Shown: positions 24,067 through 33,128 of the stretch, piece after piece
How the letters are laid out: every line of letters begins with the position of its first letter
Numbering within the stretch: the stretch's first letter is position 1
From: JBBROS01 sp965260935
Lineage (GTDB): Bacteria > Pseudomonadota > Alphaproteobacteria > Acetobacterales > Acetobacteraceae
Assembly (NCBI GenBank): GCA_965260935.1
Contig: OZ253374.1
Coordinates: 2,790,001-2,854,000, forward strand
Length of the DNA stretch: 64,000 bases
Reading direction: 5' to 3'
Translations under genes and position numbers: made by a program
Notes under the pieces: generated by a model
Databases searched by the model: none
What the model was told of the DNA's origin: nothing
The model's input: the letters and a program-made list of their open reading frames with translations, nothing else

Positions 24067-25295
24067 GTCGCTCCGGCGCTCTCACCGGCCGGAAAGCGCC
24101 TCACCAGCCTTCGCGGGACACCAGGCGCACTCTGGCCGTCGCCGGGTTGGCGCACGCGTTCCACGACGGCCTCACCTCCAGCGTCTACCTGCTGATGCCG
24201 CTCTGGCAGGAGCGGTTCGAACTCGATTACGGCGCGCTGGCAATGCTGAGGGCGCTCTACATCGGCGCTCTGGCCGGGCTGCAGATCCCGTCCGGCTGGC
24301 TTGGCCGCAGGATGGGCACCCGGGCGGTGCTGGGGATCGGCACGCTGCTGAGCGGCGGCGCGTTTGCTCTCAGTGGCATCTCGGGCGGCCTGCTCGGCTT
24401 GGGCGCCACCCTCGTGCTGGCGGGCGTCGGCGGGAGCACGCAACACCCGCTAGCCTCCGCCGCCGTTTCGCATGCCTATGGCGGCGCGGCACGCGGCCCG
24501 CTTGGCTTGTACAACTTCGCGGGCGATCTTGGGAAGGCGACGCTCCCGCCTGTGCTTGCCCTGACGATGGGACCGCAGGGCTGGCGCCCGGCGTTCTGGG
24601 CCGTTGCAGCCCTGGGGGCGGGGGTGGCGTTGTTGATCCTGTGGCTCATGCCCCGGCCTGGCAGCCACCCAATCGATGCTGCCGCGCCGGCTGTTGCGAT
24701 CGCGAGGGCGCCGGATCACGGTAGGCGTGGTCGCGGGTTCGGACTTCTGGTCGCGGTCGCCATGCTCGACGGCGCGGCCGGCGTCGCCCTTCTCCTGTTC
24801 CTCCCCGCGCTGATGCAGGCCAAAGGCGGAACCCCGGCCACCCTGGGCCTGGCCTTGTCTCTGTTGTTCGTGGGGGGTGCCTGCGGCAAGGCAGTCTGCG
24901 GCTGGCTGGGCAGCCGCTTCGGCCTGCTGGCGACCGTGATCATGACCGAGATTGGCGCCGCTGCGGCGATCATGGCCCTGCTCGCCTTGCCGTTCCTTCC
25001 AGCCTTGGTGCTGCTGCCGGCTTTGGGCACCATGCTCAATGGCACGTCCTCCGTGCTCTACGGCACTGTTCCGGAGCTTGCGCCGGCCTCTCGGATCGAA
25101 CACGCCTTCGCCCTGTTCTACTCCTGGACGCTTGGTTCGAGCGCCCTGGCTCCCGTGCTGTATGGATGGCTGGGCGACGCCGCAGGGCCGCGCTGGGCCG
25201 TCATGCTGGCAGGTGCGACATCCTTGGCGGTCGTGCCGCTCATGATCCTGCTGGCGCCCCAGCTCGCACCATCCCGGCCCGCGGCACGGGCCTGA
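24063..25295 (+). CDS. MFS transporter, probable phosphonate uptake or efflux
   Basis: A 410-residue major facilitator with about twelve predicted membrane segments. The first-loop motif reads GWLGRRMGTRAVLGIG, and LAHAFHDGLTSSVYLLMPLW at the start resembles the fosmidomycin-resistance (Fsr) group, whose known substrate is itself a phosphonate. That match and the translational coupling to the PhnF-type regulator suggest a phosphonate compound as substrate; direction of transport cannot be read. The C-terminus is followed by a GNAT gene 58 bases downstream on the same strand. Confidence 0.85.
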   Translation: MSRSGALTGRKAPHQPSRDTRRTLAVAGLAHAFHDGLTSSVYLLMPLWQERFELDYGALAMLRALYIGALAGLQIPSGWLGRRMGTRAVLGIGTLLSGGAFALSGISGGLLGLGATLVLAGVGGSTQHPLASAAVSHAYGGAARGPLGLYNFAGDLGKATLPPVLALTMGPQGWRPAFWAVAALGAGVALLILWLMPRPGSHPIDAAAPAVAIARAPDHGRRGRGFGLLVAVAMLDGAAGVALLLFLPALMQAKGGTPATLGLALSLLFVGGACGKAVCGWLGSRFGLLATVIMTEIGAAAAIMALLALPFLPALVLLPALGTMLNGTSSVLYGTVPELAPASRIEHAFALFYSWTLGSSALAPVLYGWLGDAAGPRWAVMLAGATSLAVVPLMILLAPQLAPSRPAARA

Positions 25296-25353
25296 TCCGG
25301 CCACCTCGCCCCATCTCGGCACTGCCGGCTTCACTCTTGTTCGGGGCTCGACC

Positions 25354-25782
25354 ATGTCCCTCACAATCCGAAGCGCCAGCCCGGCCGATGAAGCAAGCGT
25401 CGTTGCCCTGTGGCGGGAGTGCGACCTGATCGCGAGCTGCAACGATCCGGCCGCCGATTTCAGGTTGGCCAAGGCAGGCCCAGCACCCGACGTGCTCGTT
25501 GCCGCGGAAGAGGACGGAACGATCATCGGCAGCATCATGGGGGGCCATGGCGGGCATCGTGGCTGGCTGTACTACGTCGCCTCCGCGCCAACCTACCGTG
25601 GGTTCCGGATCGGCAAACAGATGGTCGGAGCTGCGGAAGCCTGGTTGCGGCAACGAGGCGTGCTGAAGGCGCAGCTCCTGGTCCGGGAAACGAACACGAA
25701 GGTCGTCTCCTTTTACGAACACCTTGGATTCGAAACCGCTCCGCGCGTCGTCATGGGAAAGTGGCTGGGTCCGTTGGCGTAG
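25354..25782 (+). CDS. GNAT-family N-acetyltransferase
   Basis: A 142-residue acetyltransferase with the usual fold: N-terminal IRSASPADEASVVALWRECD, the acetyl-CoA loop APTYRGFRIGKQMVGAAE (R-G-x-x-I-G-K) and the C-terminal TKVVSFYEHLGFE. It is closest to the YpeA-like group. As the last gene of the phnF-MFS run it could acetylate an amino-phosphonate, as PhnO does, while the AstE/ASPA-type enzyme across the promoter would remove acyl groups. That pairing is a hypothesis. Downstream sequence belongs to an unrelated pseudogene. Confidence 0.8.
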   Translation: MSLTIRSASPADEASVVALWRECDLIASCNDPAADFRLAKAGPAPDVLVAAEEDGTIIGSIMGGHGGHRGWLYYVASAPTYRGFRIGKQMVGAAEAWLRQRGVLKAQLLVRETNTKVVSFYEHLGFETAPRVVMGKWLGPLA

Positions 25783-25852
25783 GACATTTTCCACCCAAGT
25801 CGGCCGTAGCTGCGCCACATGACGCCGAGAGAACCCCGCCAACTATCGCTGA

Positions 25853-26863
25853 AGGCCACACGTCGTCACCATCTCCCCGGATATGACGGTCTCGACCAAC
25901 CTTGGGGGCTGGGTGAACCGGCGCGGGTTGTTTGCGCGCGAGGAACTCGTTGACACGTTCAAGGCCGAACGTATCCCGTCGACGTTCAACTGGCATTTCG
26001 CCCCGACCGGGCAGCATCTGGAACTCGGCATCGCCGAGATGAACCTGTTCACGATGCTGTCCGCGCTTGGCCTGTCGCATTCCATCTTCGGCGAGCGCCT
26101 GCTGCCAGTCGGCACGCTATATGACCCATTCATCGAACGAGGCCTCGATGCGCTGAACTACGCCTGCTACCAGGATGCCCTGGCGTCGTTCGAACCGGCC
26201 TTCCTGGACGAGTTGGCGGTCGTCATGCGCTGGGGCTTCGGGCACACGCAGCGCGCGGGCCAGGGGGCGCCGGACGAGGACACCTGGCTGCCGGATGGGC
26301 TGGGCGGCTCGGTTTGTCTCCGACTTTCGACGAGAACCTTGGAGCAACCGCGACGCCAGCTCGATGAGAATCTGGCCGACAACATCGTCCGCGGCGGCTA
26401 CTGGATGCGCCGCCCTGGACCAAACGCCCAAGTGGTGATCGCCTACACGGGAGCGGTGGCGTCGGAGGCGATCGAAGCAGCGGGCCTGATCGGCGAGGAT
26501 CGCCGCGACATCGGCCTGCTCGCAGCGACATCGGCGGATCGGCTGTATGCAGGCTGGACGGCGGCGCAGAGAATGCGCGAGCGCGGGCTGGTCCATGCCT
26601 GGAGCCATGTCGAGCGGCTGCTTGAGGCCGTGCCGATCCATTGCGCCCTGTGCACGGTGTTGGACGGGCACCCTGCGACGTTGGGGTGGCTCGGCGCCGT
26701 CTCCGGCCATCGCACCCGCTCGCTTGGCGTGGAACGGTTCGGCCAGACCGGGACGATCAAAGAACTCTACGGCGCCAACGGCATCGACGCGCCCGGCATC
26801 CTTCGCGCCCCGCAGGCCATCTCAGCCGGACGGCCAATCCGCCACCTGCGTGCCATCGAATAG
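25853..26863 (+). pseudogene. Pyruvate dehydrogenase E1 (homodimeric type), C-terminal remnant
   Basis: Sequence from VVTISPDMTVSTNLGGWVNR through FNWHFAPTGQHLELGIAEMN to the C-terminal LYGANGIDAPGILRAPQ is the last third of an AceE-like ThDP enzyme. The N-terminal two-thirds is missing: an in-frame stop lies at 25850-25852. An internal stretch is also deleted: YACYQD runs straight into ALASFEPAFLDEL, where homologues carry about 25-30 residues with a conserved Gly/His-rich loop. The 326-codon open frame from ATG 25883 would not make a functional E1. Ends of mobile elements follow directly. Confidence 0.8.
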
Positions 26864-26969
26864 GACTTCAGACACCGGCGGCACGCAGACAAGTCGGTCA
26901 TGTTGGGCTGGGAGCGAGCTGGGCGGGCAAAACGACTGAGCGGACGATGGCGGCCTGCCGGTCTGATCC

Positions 26970-27135
26970 GTCTCACCTGATGTGGGCAGAAGCAGATGAT
27001 CTCGCGCCCGTCTCACCTGAGCATGGGTTCAGTCTCACGTAATGCGGGCTGAGCGCGCGCTACAGTCTCACGAATCATGGGCGCGAACCGCCGATGACCT
27101 CGCGCCGGAACGCGGATGATTTCGGGTCGCTACAG
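26970..27135. repeat. Cluster of transposon-end repeats (IS21-like end remnant)
   Basis: Four copies of GTCTCAC followed by an A/T- then G-rich tail start at 26970, 27010, 27032 and 27065. A second motif (GATGATCTCGCGCC, GATGACCTCGCGCC, GATGATTTCGGGTC) alternates with them. On the minus strand the array begins TGTAGCGACCCGAAATCATC at 27134, resembling IS21-family ends, which start with TGT and carry several internal repeats. The Tn3 transposase fragment starts exactly at the outer edge. No istA or istB gene remains. A related array is at 47932-48049. Confidence 0.55.
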
Positions 27136-28036
27136 ATACGGTGCACGGTGGTGATCAGCAGCTCGGTCAGCGCGTCGGCGATCTCGCGCCCGCGCACGTG
27201 ACGGAAGGCGGCAAGCAGCGTGAGCCGGATCGGGTCAGGATGGCGTCGGAGTTCGTGCAGCTCCTCGGCCCCGACCCGGCGGCGGTAGGCCAGCAGCATC
27301 CGGGACGGCACGCCGTCGAACAGGTCTGCAGGCAGGTTGACGGAACGGATGCGGGTCAGCTTGGCGGCCTCCTCGCCCACGCTCTGCAAGCTGGCCTGGC
27401 CGGTACCGGAGCGCAGGGCGAGCAGCGGCGGCGCTGGATCGGGTCCATCGTCGTTGCCGCCTGCCTCGCCGGGGTCGGGTGGGTGCAGCAGGGCATCCAA
27501 ACCAGCAATCGTTTGGGGCAGCAGGCGTGCGAGCAAAGTGGCGCAGAACGCCTCTTCATGCCGGCGCAGGACGGAGCGCGCCAGCCGCTCCAGGCGCTCG
27601 GGCGATGGCGGTTCCAGATGCTGCGACCGGAAGCGTTCACGCGCGGCGGCCAGCAGCCGGTCCGGACGGCGTTCAAGGGCGAGCGCCTGGCCATCCAGCC
27701 AGCAGCCGGGCGCCTCGGCGTCGTCCAGCTGGCTTCGCGGAAGCCGAGCGCCGCACGGATCTGGGCACGGTGGCACTCGATGGTCCTGCCGCGCCAGTCG
27801 TAGCCCTGCCAAGCGGCCGCGGCCACGTTGACCTGGTCCGCGATGGCTTCGACCACGGCCGCGGGCACGTCCTCCAGGCGGCGCGGGAAGCGGCCCTCGG
27901 CTTGGAACAGCTTGAGCAGCACGGCAAAGCCCAGCCGCGTGGCGCCGGTCTTGTTGCCGAGCAGCGCGCGGTCAGCGACGCGCAGCGTCCAACGGTCCTC
28001 GACGTCGCCGGCTGGCCTCGTGACATGCTCACTCAC
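27136..28036 (-). pseudogene. Tn3-family transposase, N-terminal fragment with frameshift
   Basis: The first 300 or so codons of a Tn3-family TnpA (N-terminal DUF4158-type region): GNKTGATRLGFAVLLKLFQA, GRTIECHRAQIRAALGFRE, then, after a frameshift near 27732, RPDRLLAAARERFRS, LRRHEEAFCA and HELRRHPDPIRLTLLAAF. Full-length Tn3 transposases have about 1000 residues including the DDE domain, so two-thirds is missing. The fragment is cut at 27135 by the transposon-end repeats. Confidence 0.82.
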
Positions 28037-28054
28037 ACCGGTCGGCCGCGTGCC

Positions 28055-29013
28055 TCACGCAATTGGGCAAAGCCCTTCCATTCGGCCACCGCTCAGGCAC
28101 GCGCTGCCATCCCCGAACCGATATCCGAGCAGGCGCAGGGCGTTCAGCGTGACCAGCACGGTAGCGCCGGTGTCGGCGAGCACGGCAGGCCAGAGGCCGG
28201 TGATGCCGACCACCGTCGTGACCAGGAACACCACCTTCAAGCCGAGGGCGATGGCGACGTTCTGGTGGACGTTGGCCAGCGTGGCGCGCGACAGGCCGAC
28301 CAGGGCAGCGACGTCCAGCACGCGGCTGTTCAGGACCGCCGCGTCGGCGGTTTCCAGCGCCACATCGGTGCCGCTTCCCATGGCGATGCCGACCGACGCG
28401 GCCGCCAAGGCTGGCGCGTCGTTGATGCCGTCCCCCACCATGGCCACCGGCGCCCGCGCCTTCAGGGCTCCGATCTCGCGCAGCTTGTCTTCCGGCAGCA
28501 GGCTCGCCTTCACGGCAAGCCCGAGCGCCCCGGCGATGGCCTGACCGGTTCGCGGATTGTCGCCGGTCAGCATGACCGACTGCACGCCCATGGCGGCGAG
28601 CGCCTGGATGCCGGCGGCAGCGTCCGCACGTGGCTCGTCGTGCATCGCGATAAGGCCCGTGGCCGTCCCGTTCACGGCGACGACGACCACGGTCTTGCCG
28701 TCGGCCTCCCAGGCCGCGACGACCTGCTCCGCATCGGGCGGCAACGGTTCCTGCCCGGCCGCGTAAAAGGGCGAGCCGACCGTCACGCGCTTGCCGGTGA
28801 CCACCGCCTCGACCGCCTTGCCGGGGATGGCCTTTGCGCCCCTTGCTGGTCGCAAGGCAATGCCGCCCGCCGCCGCCCGCTCCAGGATGGCGCGGCCGAG
28901 AGGGTGGCTTGAGCTGTTCTCTGCCGCGGCGGCCAAGCCGAGCAGGATGCGCTCGGACCCGGAAAGGGCGAGCACGTCCGTGACGCGCGGGCGTCCTTCG
29001 GTGAGGGTGCCGG
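28055..29013 (-). pseudogene. Heavy-metal P1B-type ATPase, C-terminal fragment
   Basis: The frame encodes the nucleotide-binding and hinge part of a Cd/Zn/Cu-type ATPase: GTLTEGRP, SSHPLGRAI (the HP motif), MLTGDNPRTGQAIA, MVGDGINDAPALAAASVGIA and the last membrane helices (ALGLKVVFLVTTVVGITGLW). The break falls inside the phosphorylation motif DKTGTLT: only GTLT remains, so the catalytic Asp and all earlier membrane and metal-binding domains are gone. The upstream side joins a recombinase fragment on the other strand at 29014. An ATG at 28975 leaves a 306-residue open frame, which could not pump ions. Confidence 0.85.
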
Positions 29014-29235
29014 CTGGGTGTGTTCGCCGAGTTCGAGACCAACCTGCGCCGCGAGCGCCAGCTCGAAGGCATCAAGGCCGCGAAAGCCCGTAGCATCTAC
29101 AAGGGTCGCAAACCCACGATCGATCCGGTTGAGCTGCGGCGCCTGCGCGATGAAGAAAAGCTCGGGCCTACGGTGATTGCGCGTCGGCTCGGGATTGGCC
29201 GGGCAAGCGTCTACCGCGTGCTCGGGAAAGCATAA
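29014..29235 (+). pseudogene. Serine recombinase, C-terminal fragment
   Basis: The end of a Tn3-type resolvase/invertase: LGVFAEFETNLRRERQLEGI is the long helix leading to the DNA-binding part, KGRKPTIDP the arm and TVIARRLGIGRASVYRVLGK the helix-turn-helix. The catalytic domain is missing. It meets the truncated P-type ATPase head to head, in the same arrangement as the recombinase scar at 20518. The open frame begins with GTG 29020, but translation is not expected to give an active enzyme. Confidence 0.82.
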
Positions 29236-29336
29236 GCAGGCGGCGTAGCGGCCCGGTTCAGGCACCGCGCTTACTTTGCGGCTGGTAGCAGCGATGTTGG
29301 GTCACCCCCAAGCAGGTGGGATGCTGGCGGAGGGAC

Positions 29337-29783
29337 GTAGGCCAGCAGAGCATGGCAGCTGCCGCTCTGCGCCAAGCGTTCCTGCAACCGGACCAAAAAG
29401 CGGCGCAGCAGACCTGGCGGCACGTCGCCGATCAGTTTCGTCCCCGCTGGCCCAAGCTGGCAGCCTTCATGGACGCAAGCGAGCATGACGTGCTGGCTTA
29501 TGTGGGATTTCCGGCCCAGCACCGGCAGAAGCTGCATTCGACCAACACCGTTGAACGGCTGAACAGGGAGGTGAAACGCGGCTCGGACGTGGTCGGCATC
29601 TTTCCCAACGAGGGCTCCATCATTCGCCTGATCGGCGCAGTGCTGCTGGAGGCCAACGATGAGTGGGCCACCCAGCACCGATACATGCAGGTCGAAGCGA
29701 TGGCCGAGTTGCTTGGTCCGCCGCTGATCGAAGGCGAAGCGGCGTCAGACGGCAACACCGAAACAACACGCCAGGCCGCATGA
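29337..29783 (+). pseudogene. IS256-family transposase, C-terminal fragment
   Basis: About 149 codons of the mutator-type transposase: AAALRQAFLQPDQKAAQQTW, HDVLAYVGFPAQHRQKLHST, NTVERLNREVKRGSDVVGIF (around the last catalytic Glu) and EWATQHRYMQVEAMAEL. A full IS256 transposase has about 400 residues. The right end of the element (TACACCAGCTTGACGGACGC near 29814) still follows the stop; the left part is lost. Confidence 0.85.
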
Positions 29784-29844
29784 CCGTGGCCACTCCAGTT
29801 CCACCCGCAAATTACACCAGCTTGACGGACGCTATCCTCCAATC

Positions 29845-29968
29845 TTCAGCTTGATCGGAAAAGCCAAGCGCAACGGCATGGATCCACATGTCCGGTGCGC
29901 CAAGATCCTCGCCGGCATTCCATATGCCATTCCGTTACGCAGATCGCCGACCCGCTGCCCTGGAATCG
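29845..29968 (+). pseudogene. IS66 TnpC C-terminal scrap
   Basis: KAKRNGMDP, then after a frame change a segment reading TQIADPLPWN, match the last 40 residues of IS66 TnpC. The intact copy in this window ends ETAKMNGINP ... RQIDALLPW. It starts directly after the IS256 end. The rest of the 357-base stretch from 29784 to 30140 shows no gene or repeat I can name. Confidence 0.5.
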
Positions 29969-30140
29969 GCAATCGCCGGGGAGCCGGGGTCACGCCCGGA
30001 CGCGTCCGACGCACCACCCTGGTGAGGCAGAACACCAAGTTGGCAGAAAAGCAGCGTCTCGCATGCCGAAGGTGTACTCAGGAGAGGCCGCGTCGTGCGA
30101 TCAGGAGCGGCGCCTGAAGCGTTTGAATACTGGACAAGCG

Positions 30141-30925
30141 TCAAAGAACCTTCGACAGGAACGCGCGCGTCCTTGGGCTCTTGGGATCCCGCAACATCTC
30201 GCGAGGCTCTCCTTCCTCAACAAGGAAGCCCTGGTCCATGAACAGGAGTCTGTTGGCGATCTCGCGTGCGAAGCCGATCTCGTGCGTGACGATCATCATT
30301 GTCATTCTTGATCCGCTAAGGTCTTTAATGACGTCCAGCACCTCCCCTACCAGTTCTGGATCAAGGGCCGACGTAGGCTCGTCGAACAACATCAGCCGCG
30401 GTTCCATCGCCAGCGCGCGGGCGAGGCTATCCTTTGTTGTTGTCCACCTGAGAGCTGGTTGGGGTAATGATCTGCCCGAGATGCAAGCCCGACCCTGTGC
30501 AGCAGCGCCTTCCCTGTCTGTTCTGCCTCACGGCGCGGTATCCTCTTGACCGCCAGAAGGCCTTCGATGACGTTCTGAAGCGCGGTTCGATGAGGGAAAA
30601 GGTTGAAGCGCTGGAACACCATGCCGGTATGCCGCCTCTGCCTGGCGACGGCGGCGGAGGGTAGCGGACGCAGGAAGCCAGCGTCCTCCTCGTAGCCCAG
30701 TAATTCGCCATGCAGGAATATCCTTCCCGCCGAGATGCTCTCCAACTGGTTTACGCAACGCAGCAGCGTCGACTTGCCGGACCCGGACGGGCCGATCGCA
30801 ACGCAGATCTCGCCCTCCGCGATCTTCAGGTCCATACCGCGCAAGGCGTGCAGGGTGCCGAAGTGCTTGTGGGCGCCGCGGAATTTAACGGCGGCGGCTT
30901 CGGGCTGCTTCTTGATCTCGGTCAC
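30141..30925 (-). pseudogene. Polar amino-acid ABC transporter ATPase, frameshifted
   Basis: A GlnQ/HisP-type ATPase in two frames. The first part has Walker A IGPSGSGKSTLLRCVNQLE, the Q-loop GMVFQRFNLFPHRTALQNV and the signature LSGGQQQRIA; the second has Walker B LMLFDEPTSALDPE and IVTHEIGFAREIANR. A single C is missing near 30426: RIA should continue LARALAMEPR but reads SPARWRW. Restoring one base gives a normal protein of about 260 residues. It could be a real mutation or a sequencing error. The permease gene lies three bases upstream in the same operon. Confidence 0.85.
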
Positions 30926-31323
30926 CCGTCAGCCTCCGATGGCGCCAAGCCTGTCGATGCCCTTGCCGAAGTGACGTTCCAGGAAGGTTTGACCGACCAT
31001 TAGAACGCTCGTGACGGCGAGGTACCAGAACGCCGACACCAGGAGCAGCGGCACCGGCAAGTAGAGCCGGTTCGCAATCGTGTTGGTGGCGTAGGTCAGG
31101 TCGAGAGTGAACGGCACCGCGAGGACCAGCGACGTCGTTTTCAGCATGCCAATCGCTTCATTGCCCGTGGGAGGTACGATGATCCGCATGGCCTGCGGCA
31201 TCACGATCCTGTACTGGATCTTGAGGTTGGTCAGGCCCAGTGCCTGCGCGGCCTCCGCCTGGCCGCGATCGATCGCGTTGAAGCCGGCCCTGAAGATCTC
31301 GGCCAGGTAAGCTGACTCGTTAG

Positions 31324-32371
31324 AGCCGCTCCCGAGCCTGTAGCAACGCGTTCGGGCGTTAGGCGTTGACGGGTAGAGGAGGCTGCCCATGCCGTCACCC
31401 TTGTCTGTTGATCTGCGCGAGCGCGTTGTGGCGTCCATGTTGTCGGGCGCGTCGGGCGCGTCGTGCCGTGAGGCCGCGTCCCGCTTCGGGGTGAGTGCCG
31501 CGAGCGCCAGCCGCTGGGCGGCACGGCAGCGCCAGGACGGGCACGTGGCACCCAGGCCGTCCGGGGGCGACCACAGTTCGCACCGCATGGAGGCGCAAGC
31601 CCGGCTGATTCTGGCCACCTGCCGTCGGCGGCCGGCCATCTTTCTGCGCGAGTTGCGCGACCACTTGGCCGAGCGTGGCGTGCAGACCAGCACCAGCGGC
31701 CTGTCGCGCTTCTTTGCCCGGCATGGCATCACGCGCAAAAAGGGGACCTGCACGCCGCCGAGCAGGAGCGGGCGGACGTAAGGGCCGCGCGCCAAGCCTG
31801 GTTCGAGGGTCAGCCCGACCTCGACCCGGACCGTCTGATCTTCTTGGACGAGACCGCAGCGACCACCACCATGGCCCGTCGCTACGGGTGGGCGCCGTGC
31901 GGCAAGCGTTGCCGCCTTGCCGTCCCGCTTGGGCACCGCAGGATCACCACGCTCACCGCCGCCCTGCGCACCACGGGCCTGGTCGCCACCGCCATGTTCG
32001 AGGGTGCGACCAACGGGGAGCGCTTTCTGGACTACGTGGCCCACACTCTGGTCCCGACGCTCCGGCCCGGCGATGTCGTGGTGCTGGACAACCTGTGCGT
32101 CCACAAGGTGGCCGGGTGCGCGAGGCGGTCGAGGCGGCCGGCGCACGCCTGCTGTTCCTGCCCCCCTACAGCCCCGATTTCAACCCGATCGAGCAAGCCT
32201 TCGCCAAGCTCAAGGCTCTGCTGCGCAGTGCGGCCGCCCGCACCACAGCCGACTTGCACCAAGCCATTCGAGATGCCTTGGCCCGCTTCACCTCGCAGGA
32301 ATGCCGCAACTACGTCACCGCCGCCGGTTACGACAACGACGACGACGTTGCTACGTGAGCGGGAACGGCTC
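31324..32371 (+). mobile_element. IS630-family insertion sequence, 1048 bp
   Basis: The element is bordered by TA at 31322-31323 and 32372-32373, the TA target duplication of the IS630/mariner group. The terminal inverted repeats are about 27 bases: GAGCCGCTCCCGAGCC at the left and, read inward, GAGCCGTTCCCGCTCA at the right, both continuing to TGTAGCAACG or CGTAGCAACG. It is inserted in the amino-acid permease gene, with its transposase reading opposite to the host gene. Confidence 0.93.
31389..32358 (+). pseudogene. IS630 transposase in three frames
   Basis: The first frame gives the helix-turn-helix part (SVDLRERVVASMLSGASGAS, ELRDHLAERGVQTSTSGLSR). At AAAAAGGGG (31737-31745) the reading shifts by -1 to EQERADV ... 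LIFLDETAATTTMARRYGW. Near 32116 a G appears to be missing, and the frame moves again to EAAGARLLFLPPYSPDFNPI and the end YVTAAGYDNDDD. The catalytic triad is spread over frames two and three. The first shift lies on a slippery run and may be programmed, as known for some IS630 elements; the second looks like a disabling mutation or a sequencing error. Confidence 0.85.
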
Positions 32372-32921
32372 TAAGCCCCAACCCGATAACCGCCGCGATT
32401 GCCGGGGTCATGTAGTCGCGGGTCGAGACGCTCAGCAACTCCAGGCCGAAGGGAATCCCGATCGTCAGGCGCGGGTACAACACGCTCAGCAATCCCCAGA
32501 ACACGAGTTGCGTGTAGACGGGCGTGCCTCGGAAGAACCAGATCCAGAGCCATGCGATCCTGCTTGCGATTGGATTGTCGGACTGGCGCATGAAAACGAG
32601 CGCGATGGCCAGGGCCACCGCGAGCAGCATCGAGAGGACCGTCAGCAGCACCGTCCATCCTACGCCGCGCAGGACCTGAGGATTGAACAGGTATCGGCCA
32701 ACCACATCCCAATGGAAGTTCTCGTTCGTGGCAAAGCTTGCCGCGACGGCAACGCCTATCGCGGCCAACAGAGCCGTTGTGATCCAGCGTCCGGGATGCC
32801 GACGATCCTTGACGATGTTGAACGCCACGGGGGACTGCTGAATCTCGCGGACGACGGACCTCTGTGGCGTGAGCGGCGAACGAGGCGCTTCCCAAAATTC
32901 TCTGTCGCTCATGGATCACCT

Positions 32922-33128
32922 TTATGGGCACGACCGGATTCCGAGCGCCGGACCGTGGAGCAGGACCCAATTCGGAACGGGCCAGGGCCGCGCCCCCGAT
33001 GCTTTCGCGAAGGGCCCTGCGTCGACCGGAAGACGGTTATCGGTAGCCGATGCGCAGTTGGACAGGATCAACCTCGCAATCATCGCGAGCGCAGTCCGCC
33101 ACACGCCCGCCCTGCAACGCTGCGTCAT
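32922..33128 (-). pseudogene. Possible remnant of an amino-acid-binding periplasmic protein
   Basis: A 68-codon frame follows a strong ribosome site (GGGAGGACGGG) and starts like a signal peptide (MTQRCRAGVWRTALAMIARL). The neighbouring frame shortly afterwards reads QLRIGYR, typical of the start of a mature solute-binding protein; the rest is unrecognisable. It sits between the lyase gene and the permease gene, where such transport operons normally carry the binding protein. I read it as a heavily deleted binding-protein gene, but a random small ORF is not excluded. Confidence 0.4.

Larger units (their letters stand above)
30929..32912 (-). pseudogene. Polar amino-acid ABC transporter permease, split by IS630
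   Basis: The N-terminal part (32912 to 32374) has a charged cytoplasmic tail, a membrane helix and the HisM/GlnP-type RGVGWTVLLTVLSMLLAVAL and FFRGTPVYTQLVFWGLL. The C-terminal part (31321 to 30929) has ESAYLAEIFRAGFNAIDRGQ and the permease EAA-loop AEAAQALGLTNLKIQYRIVM. Removing the IS and one TA rejoins the frame exactly as IGLGL-NESAYLAEIFRAG, giving a protein of about 310 residues. No other lesion is visible, so the IS insertion alone inactivated the gene. Confidence 0.92.

Noticed and set aside
26970..27135. Considered as a CRISPR array because of repeated GTCTCAC units
   Set aside because: Units are short and variable, spacing is irregular (40, 22, 33), two motifs alternate and no cas gene is near.
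32922..33128. Independent small secreted protein
   Set aside because: The signal-like start and position fit a decayed binding-protein gene better, so it is listed as a low-confidence remnant.
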